NCBI GenBank assembly: GCA_037190175.1
Contig: JBBCJM010000091.1
Coordinates: forward strand, 1-28,399
Direction of reading: 5' to 3'
Length of the DNA: 28,399 bases
Origin: JBBCJM01 sp037190175
GTDB lineage: Bacteria > Pseudomonadota > Alphaproteobacteria > Rhodobacterales > Rhodobacteraceae
The notes under the pieces are model-generated. The model had not been told where the DNA came from and made no database searches. It was given only the letters and a program-made list of their open reading frames with translations. Shown here in pieces: positions 7,754-16,713 of this stretch. Each line of letters opens with the position of its first letter. The first letter of the stretch is position 1. The translations under genes and the position numbers were made by a program.

Positions 7754-8851
7754 ATGAGCGGGATGGCCGTCGTCTCGCTGACCCTCTCGCATTTCCGCAG
7801 CCACCGGGCGGCGCGGCTCGCCTTCGACGGGCGGCCGGTGGCGATCTTCGGGCCGAACGGGGCGGGCAAGACCAATATCCTCGAGGCGGTCTCGCTGCTC
7901 TCCCCCGGCCGCGGGTTGCGGCGGGCGGGGGCGGAGGAGATCGGGCGGCGGCCGGAGGGGGTGGGGTGGAAGGTCACCGCGGCGCTCGACGGCCCCCAGG
8001 GCGCGCATGAGGTGGAGACCTGGGCCGAGCCCGGCGCGGGGCGCGAGGTCAGGATCGACGGCAAGCCCGCGCCGCAGGTGGCGCTGGGCCGGGTGGTCCG
8101 GGTGCTGTGGCTGGTGCCGGCGATGGACCGGCTGTGGCAGGAGGGTGCCGAGGGCCGGCGGCAGTTCCTGGACCGCATCGCCCTGAGCCTCACGCCCGAC
8201 CATGCCGAGGCCGCGCTGGGCTACGAACGCGCGATGCGCGAGCGCAACCGGATGCTGCGCGACGAGGTGACGGATGCCCGCTGGTACGCCGCGGTCGAGG
8301 CGCGGATGGTGGAGGCGGGCGGGGCGCTGGCCGGGAACCGCCGCGCGGCGCTGGAGCGGCTGGCGGCGGCACAAAGGGATGCTGCCACCGCCTTCCCCCG
8401 CGCCGACCTGAGCCTGACCGCCGAGGACGGGATGCCGGAGGGCGAGGATTTCGCCCGCGCGCTGGCCGAGGGGCGCCGGCGCGACGCCGCGGCGGGGCGC
8501 ACGCTGGCCGGCCCGCACCGGGTGGATCTCCAGGCCACCTACGCCGAGAAGGCGATGCCCGCGGCGCAATGTTCCACCGGCGAGCAGAAGGCGCTGCTGG
8601 TCAGCCTGATCCTGGCCAATGCCCGCGCCATCGCCGCCGATCTGGGCGGGCCGCCGGTCCTGCTCTTGGACGAGGTGGCGGCGCATCTGGACCCCGCCCG
8701 GCGGGCGGCGCTTTACGACGAGCTGGTGGCGCTGGGGGCGCAGGCGCTGATGACCGGCACCGAACCGGCGCTGTTTGACTCTCTGGGCGAGCGGGGGCAA
8801 AGGTTCGCGGTCGCCGATCACGGCGGCGAAAGCAGGATCGCCCCCGCATGA
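7754..8851 (+). CDS. recF: DNA replication/repair protein RecF
   Basis: A 365-aa SMC-like ATPase that acts with RecO/RecR to load RecA at single-strand gaps. Walker A is GPNGAGKTN starting at residue 33. The ABC-type signature region is STGEQKALLVSLILA from about 274, and Walker B/D-loop is LLLDEVAAHLDPARR with Asp306-Glu307. The segment QEGAEGRRQFLDRIALSLTPDHA is typical of RecF. The start at 7754 follows AGAAGAAGGGG; a second in-frame ATG at 7763 is possible and would shorten the protein by 3 residues. The stop overlaps the ATG of the next gene in ATGA, the first of three consecutive 4-nt overlaps. Confidence 0.96.
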   Translation: MSGMAVVSLTLSHFRSHRAARLAFDGRPVAIFGPNGAGKTNILEAVSLLSPGRGLRRAGAEEIGRRPEGVGWKVTAALDGPQGAHEVETWAEPGAGREVRIDGKPAPQVALGRVVRVLWLVPAMDRLWQEGAEGRRQFLDRIALSLTPDHAEAALGYERAMRERNRMLRDEVTDARWYAAVEARMVEAGGALAGNRRAALERLAAAQRDAATAFPRADLSLTAEDGMPEGEDFARALAEGRRRDAAAGRTLAGPHRVDLQATYAEKAMPAAQCSTGEQKALLVSLILANARAIAADLGGPPVLLLDEVAAHLDPARRAALYDELVALGAQALMTGTEPALFDSLGERGQRFAVADHGGESRIAPA

Positions 8852-9273
8852 CCCCGCAGCGCGTCACCCTCATCACCCTCGGCGTGGCCGACCTGGCGGC
8901 GGCCAAGGCGTTCTACGCCCGGCTGGGCTGGCACGAGCACGGGGCGCAGGAGGGCGTGGCCTTCTACCAGATGCAGGGCGCGGTGCTGGCGCTGTTCGGG
9001 CTGGCGGATCTGGCCGCCGACCAGGGTCGGGCGGGGGCGAGCCTCGGCACCGGGGCGGTGACGCTGGCGCAGAACTTCGCCACCGAGGCGGAGGTGGATG
9101 CGGCATTCGCCGATGCGCTGGCGGCAGGCGCCACCCCGCTGAAGCACCCCGAAAAGGTGTTCTGGGGCGGCTATTCCGGCTATTGGGCCGACCCCGACGG
9201 GCATGTCTGGGAAGTGGCCATGAACCCGTTCTGGCCCCTGGCCGAAGACGGCAGCCTGACGCTGTCATCATGA
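8848..9273 (+). CDS. VOC-family (glyoxalase/bleomycin resistance-like) protein
   Basis: A 141-aa protein of the vicinal oxygen chelate superfamily. The first beta-alpha-beta unit is RVTLITLGVADLAAAKAFYARLGW. The second module ends with the familiar YSGYWADPDGHVWEVAMNPFWPL. Members bind small molecules or catalyse metal-dependent chemistry on them (glyoxalase, dioxygenase, antibiotic sequestration); the substrate cannot be inferred. The Glu in VWEV sits at a common metal-ligand position, but the full ligand set is not obvious. The start codon overlaps the recF stop (ATGA) and its own stop overlaps the next start (ATGA), so translation is probably coupled. Confidence 0.9.
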   Translation: MTPQRVTLITLGVADLAAAKAFYARLGWHEHGAQEGVAFYQMQGAVLALFGLADLAADQGRAGASLGTGAVTLAQNFATEAEVDAAFADALAAGATPLKHPEKVFWGGYSGYWADPDGHVWEVAMNPFWPLAEDGSLTLSS

Positions 9274-10073
9274 GCGAAGCCGTCTCGCCCGCCATGCGCG
9301 GGCTGATCGGGCAGGAACTGGAACGGATCGCCCGGGAGGAACAGGTCACCATCCTGCTGGCGGTCGAATCCGGCTCGCGCGCCTGGGGGTTCCATTCCTT
9401 CGACAGCGACTATGACGTGCGCTTCGTCTATCTGCGGCCCGCCGACTGGCACCTGCGGCTGGACGAGCGGCGGGATGTGATCGAGCGTCCGGTTTCGGGC
9501 GAGCTGGATCTCTCGGGCTGGGATCTGGGCAAGGCGCTGCGGCTGGCGCTGAAGTCCAATGCGGTGCTGCCCGAATGGCTGCAATCGCCGATCCGCTATG
9601 CCGACGAGCCGGAAGCCCGCGGTGCGCTGGCCGAGTTCTGCCGGCAGGCGCTGACCCGCCGGCCGGTGACATGGCACTACATCTCGCTGGCCGAACGGCA
9701 GGCGTCGCGGATGCGCCTGGACGGACGGGTCAGGCTGAAACGCTATTTCTACGTGCTGCGGCCGGTGCTGGCCCTGCGCTGGATGCGGCTGCACGACAGC
9801 GCGATGCCGCCGATGAACCTGTGGGATCTGATCGCGGCCACCGACCTGCCGGCGGGGGTCGTGGATTATATCCGCGGGCTTGTCGCGGCCAAGCTGGACA
9901 GCGGAGAAATGGGCTGGGCCGATGCCACCCATCCGCAGGCCGACGACCTGATCGACGCCGAACTGGGCGCCGCGCAGGACTGGCTGGCCGGCGAGCACGA
10001 CCGGCAGCGGCCCGATCTCTGGGCCGAGGCGAATGCCCTGCACATCGACCTGACCCGCAGGTTCGCGCCGTGA
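9270..10073 (+). CDS. Predicted nucleotidyltransferase (YcgL/RlaP-type, DNA polymerase beta fold)
   Basis: A 267-aa protein with a minimal nucleotidyltransferase motif: ESGSRAWGFHSFDSDYDVRFVY at about 33-54. Gly35-Ser36 and the Asp47-x-Asp49 metal dyad are those of the polymerase-beta superfamily. The rest (RDVIERPVSGELDLSGWDLGKALRLALKSNAVLPEWLQSPIRY, then KRYFYVLRPVLALRWM) matches what I recall of the COG3541/RlaP group, whose founding members are associated with RNA repair. The actual substrate here is unknown, and no RNA ligase is visible in the window. The start at 9270 overlaps the VOC gene stop by 4 nt; the stop overlaps the GTG of the next gene. An upstream extension into recF/VOC is rejected as out-of-frame read-through of those genes. 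Confidence 0.85.
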   Translation: MSEAVSPAMRGLIGQELERIAREEQVTILLAVESGSRAWGFHSFDSDYDVRFVYLRPADWHLRLDERRDVIERPVSGELDLSGWDLGKALRLALKSNAVLPEWLQSPIRYADEPEARGALAEFCRQALTRRPVTWHYISLAERQASRMRLDGRVRLKRYFYVLRPVLALRWMRLHDSAMPPMNLWDLIAATDLPAGVVDYIRGLVAAKLDSGEMGWADATHPQADDLIDAELGAAQDWLAGEHDRQRPDLWAEANALHIDLTRRFAP

Positions 10074-10690
10074 CCGTCACCCCCTGGCAACTCCTGCTCT
10101 ATGCCGGCGGCATGGCGGCGCTCTGGGCGGTGCCGGGGCCGGTCTGGGTGGCGCTGATCGCCCGCACGCTGGCCGGCGGCTTTGCCGCCGCCTGGCCGCT
10201 GGCGGTGGGGGTGGCGATGGGGGATCTGGTCTGGCCGCTGACCGCGATCTTCGGCCTGTCGTGGATCCTGTCGCTCTACGGCGATTTCCTGAGCGTGCTG
10301 CGCTGGGTCGCCGCCGCCCTCTTCGCCGCGATGGGGATCATGCTGCTGCGCAAGCCGGGCGAACGGCCGGCGCAGGACGGGCGGCTGACCCGCCCCGGGG
10401 TCTGGGCCGGTTTCGCGGTGGGGCTGGCGGCGGTGATCGGCAACCCCAAGGCGATCCTGTTCTACATGGGCGCGCTGCCGGGGTTCTTCGACCTGAGCCG
10501 CGTCACCGCCCCCGACATCGCCGCGATCATCGCCGTCTCGGCGGCGGTGCCGACCTTGGGCAACCTGGGCCTCGCGCTGTTCATCGACCGGGCGCGGCAG
10601 CTCCTGCAAAGCCCCGCCGCGATCCGGCGGATGAACATCGGCTCGGGCCTTCTGCTTTTGGGCGTGGCCGCGGTGATCCCCTTCACCTGA
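10070..10690 (+). CDS. LysE-family exporter
   Basis: A 206-aa polytopic membrane protein of the LysE/RhtB superfamily, which exports amino acids or related small molecules from the cytoplasm. The N-terminal helix contains the family motif PGPVWVALIARTLAGGFAAAW, followed by VGVAMGDLVWPL. The central segment GVWAGFAVGLAAVIGNPKAILFYMGALPGFFDL is typical, with NPKA near the re-entrant region. About five or six hydrophobic segments cover the length. The start is GTG at 10070, overlapping the nucleotidyltransferase stop in GTGA. The substrate cannot be predicted. The gene ends 81 nt before gyrB; the gap holds a small CCCCCG/CGGGGG hairpin but no convincing promoter. Confidence 0.9.
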   Translation: MTVTPWQLLLYAGGMAALWAVPGPVWVALIARTLAGGFAAAWPLAVGVAMGDLVWPLTAIFGLSWILSLYGDFLSVLRWVAAALFAAMGIMLLRKPGERPAQDGRLTRPGVWAGFAVGLAAVIGNPKAILFYMGALPGFFDLSRVTAPDIAAIIAVSAAVPTLGNLGLALFIDRARQLLQSPAAIRRMNIGSGLLLLGVAAVIPFT

Positions 10691-10771
10691 CCCCCCAAAT
10701 CTTGTGCCCGACCCGTGACATTCCCCCCCGCAACCGCTAAAAGACGGGGGCAGAAAAGAGGTTCCCGACGC

Positions 10772-13222
<2,451 letters not shown>

Positions 13223-13227
13223 CGGGC

Positions 13228-13248
13228 GGGTGGGCAGATTGCCCACCC
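13228..13248 (+). terminator. Perfect inverted repeat after gyrB
   Basis: GGGTGGGCA (13228-13236), loop GAT, TGCCCACCC (13240-13248): a perfect 9-bp stem starting 5 nt after the gyrB stop, followed by TACGG rather than a U-tract. I recall similar GGGTGGGCA-N-TGCCCACCCTACG elements as frequent intergenic repeats in Rhodobacteraceae, so it may be a REP-like element doubling as a 3' stabiliser or terminator of gyrB. Confidence 0.65.
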
Positions 13249-13378
13249 TACGGCGGAGTGGTCGGCGAGGGGCACCGCCCGGCCCCATCGGCAACCCTCC
13301 GCCCCCTCACGCCAAGGTGACGCGGCGGCAGGGGCGGGCGGGCCTATCCTGGCGGGGTCATCGCAGGAGGGTCTGCCC

Positions 13379-13759
13379 ATGTTCCGCATCCCGCGCCGCA
13401 GCGTCCTTGCCCTCGCGCTCGCCTTGCCCTCGGCCGCGCTCGCCCATCACGGCTGGAACTGGGCGGTGGAGGAGCCCGAGACGGTGGAGGCGGTGATCGA
13501 GACCGTCACCCTGGCCCCGCCGCACCCGGGCCTGACGGTGCGGATGGCCGATGGCGAGGTCTGGACCGTCGACTTCACCAACCCGCGGGGGGTGGAGCGG
13601 GCGGGGTTCCGCGAAGGGTCGGCCGAGCCCGGCGACACAGTGGTGATCTTCGGCAACCGCTCGCGCGACGCGAACGAGAAGCTGATGAAGGCGGTGAAGA
13701 TCACCGTGCGGGGACAGGACTACATCTTCTACCCCGAGCGGCTGCCGGCCACCAACTGA
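13379..13759 (+). CDS. Exported DUF6152-like protein
   Basis: A 126-aa protein with a clear Sec signal peptide (positive start MFRIPRRS, hydrophobic core LALALALP, cleavage near ALA-HHG at about 22-23). The mature part starts with AHHGWNWAVEE and contains GEVWTVDFTNPRGVERAGF and GDTVVIFGNRSRD, which I recognise as the DUF6152 type; the family has no known biochemical role. The early His-His-Gly and a small beta-sheet, OB-like composition suggest a periplasmic domain. GGAGGG precedes the ATG. The next gene starts 3 nt after its stop, so the two are co-transcribed. No metal-binding function is proven; the histidine pair is only suggestive. Confidence 0.8.
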   Translation: MFRIPRRSVLALALALPSAALAHHGWNWAVEEPETVEAVIETVTLAPPHPGLTVRMADGEVWTVDFTNPRGVERAGFREGSAEPGDTVVIFGNRSRDANEKLMKAVKITVRGQDYIFYPERLPATN

Positions 13760-13762
13760 GCC

Positions 13763-14185
13763 GTGACCGCGGGGCAGATCTATCCCTTTCTGAACGCCGC
13801 CCATATCCTGGCCATCGGGCTGCTGGTCGGTGCGGTGCTGCCGATGGACCTGCGGCTGATGGGGGCCTTTTCCCGGGTGCCGCTGCCGGTGCTGGTGCCG
13901 TTCCTGTCGCGCTGCGCGGGGGTGGGGCTGGGGCTGGCGATCGTCACCGGGGCGATTCTCTTCGCCTTCAACCCGGGGGACTATCTGGGCAACACCGCCT
14001 TCCGGGTGAAGCTGGCGCTGCTGGCCGCGGGCGGGGTGCTGATCGCGGTGCAGCACCGCAACCCCGGCTTCCGCGCCGCCCTGCAGGGTGCCGGCCCGCC
14101 GGTCTCGGTGCGGCTGACCGCGGCGGGCTCGGCGCTCGTCTGGCTGTCGGTGCTGCTGGCGGGGCGGTGGATCGGGTTCCTGTGA
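13763..14185 (+). CDS. Small integral membrane protein (DUF6644/DUF2214-like)
   Basis: A 140-aa protein starting at GTG with about four hydrophobic helices: roughly residues 9-30, 40-68, 78-96 and 116-139. The sequence FLNAAHILAIGLLVGAVLPMDLRLMGAF resembles helix 1 of small DUF6644/DUF2214-type membrane proteins, where a His in helix 1 and Arg/Leu-rich turns are typical. The function is unknown. It starts 3 nt after the upstream exported protein, and I recall this pairing elsewhere in the Rhodobacteraceae, which suggests a periplasmic protein plus a membrane partner. It converges on the winged-helix gene; a pair of inverted hairpin repeats separates the stop codons. Confidence 0.75.
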   Translation: MTAGQIYPFLNAAHILAIGLLVGAVLPMDLRLMGAFSRVPLPVLVPFLSRCAGVGLGLAIVTGAILFAFNPGDYLGNTAFRVKLALLAAGGVLIAVQHRNPGFRAALQGAGPPVSVRLTAAGSALVWLSVLLAGRWIGFL

Positions 14186-14199
14186 CCGGCGGGCGGGGG

Positions 14200-14229
14200 C
14201 GCTCATCAAGCCTGACGGCTTTCTTCGCT
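14200..14229 (-). repeat. Interspersed hairpin repeat, copy 3 (A-T type, inverted)
   Basis: Reverse-complement copy of the element at 60-89, with stem AAGCC / GGCTT and loop GTCA when read on the minus strand. With copy 4 it forms inverted 30-nt arms, 26 of 30 positions identical, separated by 12 nt, between the convergent genes ending at 14185 and 14279. This could fold as one long cruciform or two small hairpins and act as a bidirectional terminator. Confidence 0.75.
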
Positions 14230-14241
14230 GGGCCGCACCGG

Positions 14242-14271
14242 AGCGAAGAGAGCCGCAAGGCTCGATGAGCG
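14242..14271 (+). repeat. Interspersed hairpin repeat, copy 4 (G-C type)
   Basis: A direct copy of the element at 11-41 without the extra loop base: stem GAGCC / GGCTC with a GCAA loop of GNRA type. It is inverted relative to copy 3. The outer stem pair is G-C against A-T in copy 3, a compensatory difference that argues for a conserved structure in DNA or RNA. Confidence 0.75.
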
Positions 14272-14278
14272 GCCCCGG

Positions 14279-14983
14279 TCAGATCATCCGCACCACGTCC
14301 TTCGGCACCGCCAGCACATAGCCGCGCCGGGCGATGGTCTTGACCAGCAGTTCGCTGACCAATTGGTTGCCCAAGGCATCCCGCAGCCGCTTCACCCGGG
14401 TGGCCCCCGCCGCCTCGTCGCAGTCCGCCGCGTTGCGGCCCGAGATCACCGCCTCGATCTGCGCGCCGGTCAGCACGTCGTCGTCCATCCGCGCCTCGGC
14501 CAGCACGGCCAGCGTCTCCAGCGCCGCCTCGGTCAGCTGGAACTCCATGTCGTTGATATAGACCGCCCGCGCCTCGCGGCTGATCAGCATCGAGGCCACC
14601 TGGATCCCCGAGCGCTGGATGGCCGAGACCCGGCGGTTCAGCGAGATGATGGTGACCAGGAACACCAGCGCGGCGAGCAGCAGCGCGGTGGAAAACGCCA
14701 GCAGCACGAAGATGATGGTGCGATAGCTGACCAGCACCTCGGAGAACGCCGTGCCGGACTGCGCCAGGATCTCCAGCAGCTTGACCTGGGCGTTGGAGCT
14801 CAGGTCGTTGTTCTCCATGAACAGCCGCTCCACCCGCGCGTTGAAGGCGTTGGCGTCGGGCAGGCTGACGAACAGCAGCACGGCGGCGGCCAGCAGGATC
14901 GTCACCACCGCGGCGATCCCCCAGGCGACGACCTTGTTTCCTGCCCTCAGCGTCTCAGAAGCGGAGGAAGTAGTCTCCTGCAC
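14279..14983 (-). CDS. Membrane protein with C-terminal winged-helix (OmpR/ToxR-type) domain
   Basis: A 234-aa protein with two transmembrane segments (about 17-40 and 89-114) flanking a roughly 48-residue presumed periplasmic loop. A cytoplasmic C-terminal region of about 120 residues follows. Residues 137-226 fit an OmpR/PhoB-type winged helix: AVYINDMEFQLTEAALETLAVLAEA, then DDVLTGAQIEAVISG, then TRVKRLRDALGNQLVSELLVKTIARRGYVLAV. This order (membrane part first, DNA-binding domain last) is the reverse of ToxR/CadC. The start is GTG at 14983 after AAGGAAGGA, lying inside the 3' end of the upstream exported gene (29-nt overlap). It probably transduces an envelope signal to DNA; that is inferred from domain content. 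No receiver domain is present. Confidence 0.85.
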   Translation of the reverse strand: MQETTSSASETLRAGNKVVAWGIAAVVTILLAAAVLLFVSLPDANAFNARVERLFMENNDLSSNAQVKLLEILAQSGTAFSEVLVSYRTIIFVLLAFSTALLLAALVFLVTIISLNRRVSAIQRSGIQVASMLISREARAVYINDMEFQLTEAALETLAVLAEARMDDDVLTGAQIEAVISGRNAADCDEAAGATRVKRLRDALGNQLVSELLVKTIARRGYVLAVPKDVVRMI

Positions 14984-15245
14984 TGTCCTTCCTTTCGTTC
15001 AGCCCCTCGGGCCCGAAGACCGACACCACGTTCAGCAGCGTCCAGCCGGCGCGTTGCAGGCGGCCCGACACCACCGCGGTGGCGGCCCCGGGCGAACAGG
15101 CAGAGTCCGGCACCTCCATCACGCCATAGTGCAGGCGCAGGGGATTGTCCTGCTTGGCCTTGTAGTCGGCAAAGCAGGCGGCCCCCGCGGGCGAGGCAAG
15201 CACGAAGGCCAGCACGGCGGCAAGGGGCGTCAGGCGGAGGGTCAC
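14955..15245 (-). CDS. Small secreted protein of unknown function
   Basis: A 96-aa protein with a Sec signal peptide (MTLRLTPLAAVLAFVLASPAGA, cleavage before Ala-Cys). The mature 74 residues contain two cysteines (positions 24 and about 50), which could form one disulphide, and the conserved-looking segments CFADYKAKQDNPLRLHYGV and GWTLLNVVSVFGPEGLNERKDSAGDYFLRF. From memory, similar proteins occur widely in Rhodobacteraceae with no assigned function. The start is GTG at 15245 preceded by AGGAG at suitable spacing. Its last 29 nt overlap the start of the membrane winged-helix gene, so the two are translationally linked. It may be the periplasmic partner or ligand of that protein; this is a guess from context. 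Confidence 0.75.
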   Translation of the reverse strand: MTLRLTPLAAVLAFVLASPAGAACFADYKAKQDNPLRLHYGVMEVPDSACSPGAATAVVSGRLQRAGWTLLNVVSVFGPEGLNERKDSAGDYFLRF

Positions 15246-15284
15246 GGGCGGGGCTCCTGGTTGGGCAGGCAGCCGCCAATCTGC

Positions 15285-15332
15285 GCAGCCGGCCGCCGAT
15301 ATTCAATAACATCCCGCGCCCCGGCCGGCTGC
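15285..15332. promoter_or_regulatory. Long-arm inverted repeat in divergent intergenic region
   Basis: GCAGCCGGCCG (15285-15295) and CGGCCGGCTGC (15322-15332) are a perfect 11-bp inverted repeat separated by 26 nt that include an AT-richer core (GATATTCAATAAC). It lies between the divergent genes at 15245 (minus) and 15437 (plus). It could be an operator for a dimeric or looping regulator, for instance the winged-helix protein encoded next door, or an mRNA hairpin. Confidence 0.45.
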
Positions 15333-15436
15333 TAGGCGATAGCGGGCGGGCGTTATTGCGTGGCCGGGCCGCCCCGGGCCACCGATGGGGCATCCCGAAG
15401 CGGCCCCCCGCGGCCCCAGCCCCCGAGGACACCACC

Positions 15437-15946
15437 ATGCAGATCGAGACCACCGCCGCCCGCCTCCGCCGCCGGTTCTTCGGCACGCTCGCCGCCGGCG
15501 CCGCCGCGCTGGGGCTGATGACCGCCGCCGCCGCGGTGCCCGCCCGCGCCGCCGACCGCGACGACATGGCCAAGGCGCTGGCCGCCATCGCCGCGGTCGC
15601 CATCATCGCCAAGATCGCCGACGACAACCGCACGGGCGCCAAGCCCGCCCCGGTGCCGACCCATGGCCCGGGCTGGGGCCACGGCAAGCCCGGCCATGGC
15701 GGCCCGGGCTGGGACCGCGACCGCGACCGCCGCGGCGTGGTGCTGCCGCGGGCCTGCGCCATCGACATCGGCAACCGGCGCAACAGCCACATCGTCTATG
15801 GCGAACGCTGCCTGCGCGACCACGGGCTGCGCCGGCTGCCCGAACGCTGCGAGTTCACCGTGCGGCTGCGCGGCCGGCCGGCGGATGTCTATGCCGAGCG
15901 TTGCCTGACCGCTGCCGGCTTCCGGGCCGAGCGCGGCCGCCGCTGA
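15437..15946 (+). CDS. Exported Cys-containing protein with Gly/His-rich linker
   Basis: A 169-aa protein. The N-terminus has RLRRRFFGTLAAGAAALGLMTAAAAVPARAAD, a twin-arginine-like signal (RRRFFG) with cleavage near ARA-A at about 40. A hydrophobic Ala/Ile stretch (ALAAIAAVAIIAKIADD) follows, then a Gly/His/Pro-rich linker (HGPGWGHGKPGHGGPGW). A basic C-terminal domain has four cysteines, three of them in repeated ER-C contexts (GERCLRD, PERCEF, AERCLTA), suggesting two disulphides. I do not recognise a named family. The His-rich linker could bind metal, but nothing proves it. An upstream in-frame extension is rejected because it has no plausible start context and covers the neighbouring genes. 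It is divergent from the secreted protein/winged-helix pair. Confidence 0.75.
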   Translation: MQIETTAARLRRRFFGTLAAGAAALGLMTAAAAVPARAADRDDMAKALAAIAAVAIIAKIADDNRTGAKPAPVPTHGPGWGHGKPGHGGPGWDRDRDRRGVVLPRACAIDIGNRRNSHIVYGERCLRDHGLRRLPERCEFTVRLRGRPADVYAERCLTAAGFRAERGRR

Positions 15947-16053
15947 CGGGTCATCCGGCGCGCCCGACCCCAGCGGGGCGCCGGACAAGGGGGGGCGGGG
16001 GGTGAGCAGCCCCGCCCCCTATCATTTTGCCCGCGGCCCGCTAGAAAGGGGCC

Positions 16054-16707
16054 ATGCGCGCCCCGCCCGACTTCACGCTGGAAACCGAGGCCCTCGCCGC
16101 CGGCCATGTCCGCATCGCGGGGGTGGACGAGGCCGGGCGCGGCCCGCTGGCCGGGCCGGTGGTGGCCGCCGCGGTGCGGCTGGACCCCCGTGCCATCCCG
16201 CCGGGGCTGGACGATTCCAAGGCGCTGAGCCCCGCCGCCCGCGAAAGGCTGGCCGCGATCCTGCCGCAGGTGGCCGAGGTGGCGGTGGCGCTGGCCACGG
16301 TGGAGGAGATCGACCGGATCAACATCCTGCGCGCCAGCCACCTGGCCATGTGCCGGGCGCTGGCCATGCTGCCGGGGCCGACCTGCCTGGCGCTGGTGGA
16401 CGGCAACCTGCTGCCGCGCGAGCTGCCCTGCCCAGGGCGGCCGGTGGTGGGCGGCGACGGCCGGGTGCTGTCGATCGCCGCGGCCTCGATCCTGGCCAAG
16501 GTGACGCGCGACCGCATCATGGTGTCGCTGGCGCAACAATTCCCCGGCTACGGATGGGAGACGAACGCCGGTTATCCGGTGCCGGCGCATCTGGCGGCGC
16601 TGGAACGGCTGGGGGTGACCCCCGTTCATAGGCGGTCCTTCGCCCCGGTGCACAACATCCTGTGTCGAGAGGAAAGTTGCGCGCCACAATCCTGCCACAC
16701 CCCGTAA
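16054..16707 (+). CDS. rnhB: Ribonuclease HII
   Basis: A 217-aa RNase HII that cleaves RNA in RNA-DNA hybrids and removes misincorporated ribonucleotides. The motif VDEAGRGPLAGPVVAAAV gives the catalytic Asp25 and Glu26. DDSKALSPAARERLA is the typical second motif. ALVDGN gives Asp116, and GGDGRVLSIAAASILAKVTRD gives Asp135. The four acidic residues of the active site are therefore all present. AAGGGGCC lies just before the ATG. The tail HRRSFAPV is the usual C-terminal signature. It sits directly upstream of ccrM; an rnhB-ccrM neighbourhood is common in Rhodobacterales. The gap of 96 nt between the stop and the chosen ccrM start contains the presumed ccrM promoter. Confidence 0.97.
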   Translation: MRAPPDFTLETEALAAGHVRIAGVDEAGRGPLAGPVVAAAVRLDPRAIPPGLDDSKALSPAARERLAAILPQVAEVAVALATVEEIDRINILRASHLAMCRALAMLPGPTCLALVDGNLLPRELPCPGRPVVGGDGRVLSIAAASILAKVTRDRIMVSLAQQFPGYGWETNAGYPVPAHLAALERLGVTPVHRRSFAPVHNILCREESCAPQSCHTP

Positions 16708-16713
16708 ACGCCT

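Noticed and set aside
10725..10750. Hairpin CCCCCG / CGGGGG upstream of gyrB as a riboswitch or terminator
   Set aside because: The stem is only 6 bp with a 14-nt loop and no U-tract. Such short G/C stems are expected by chance at this base composition.
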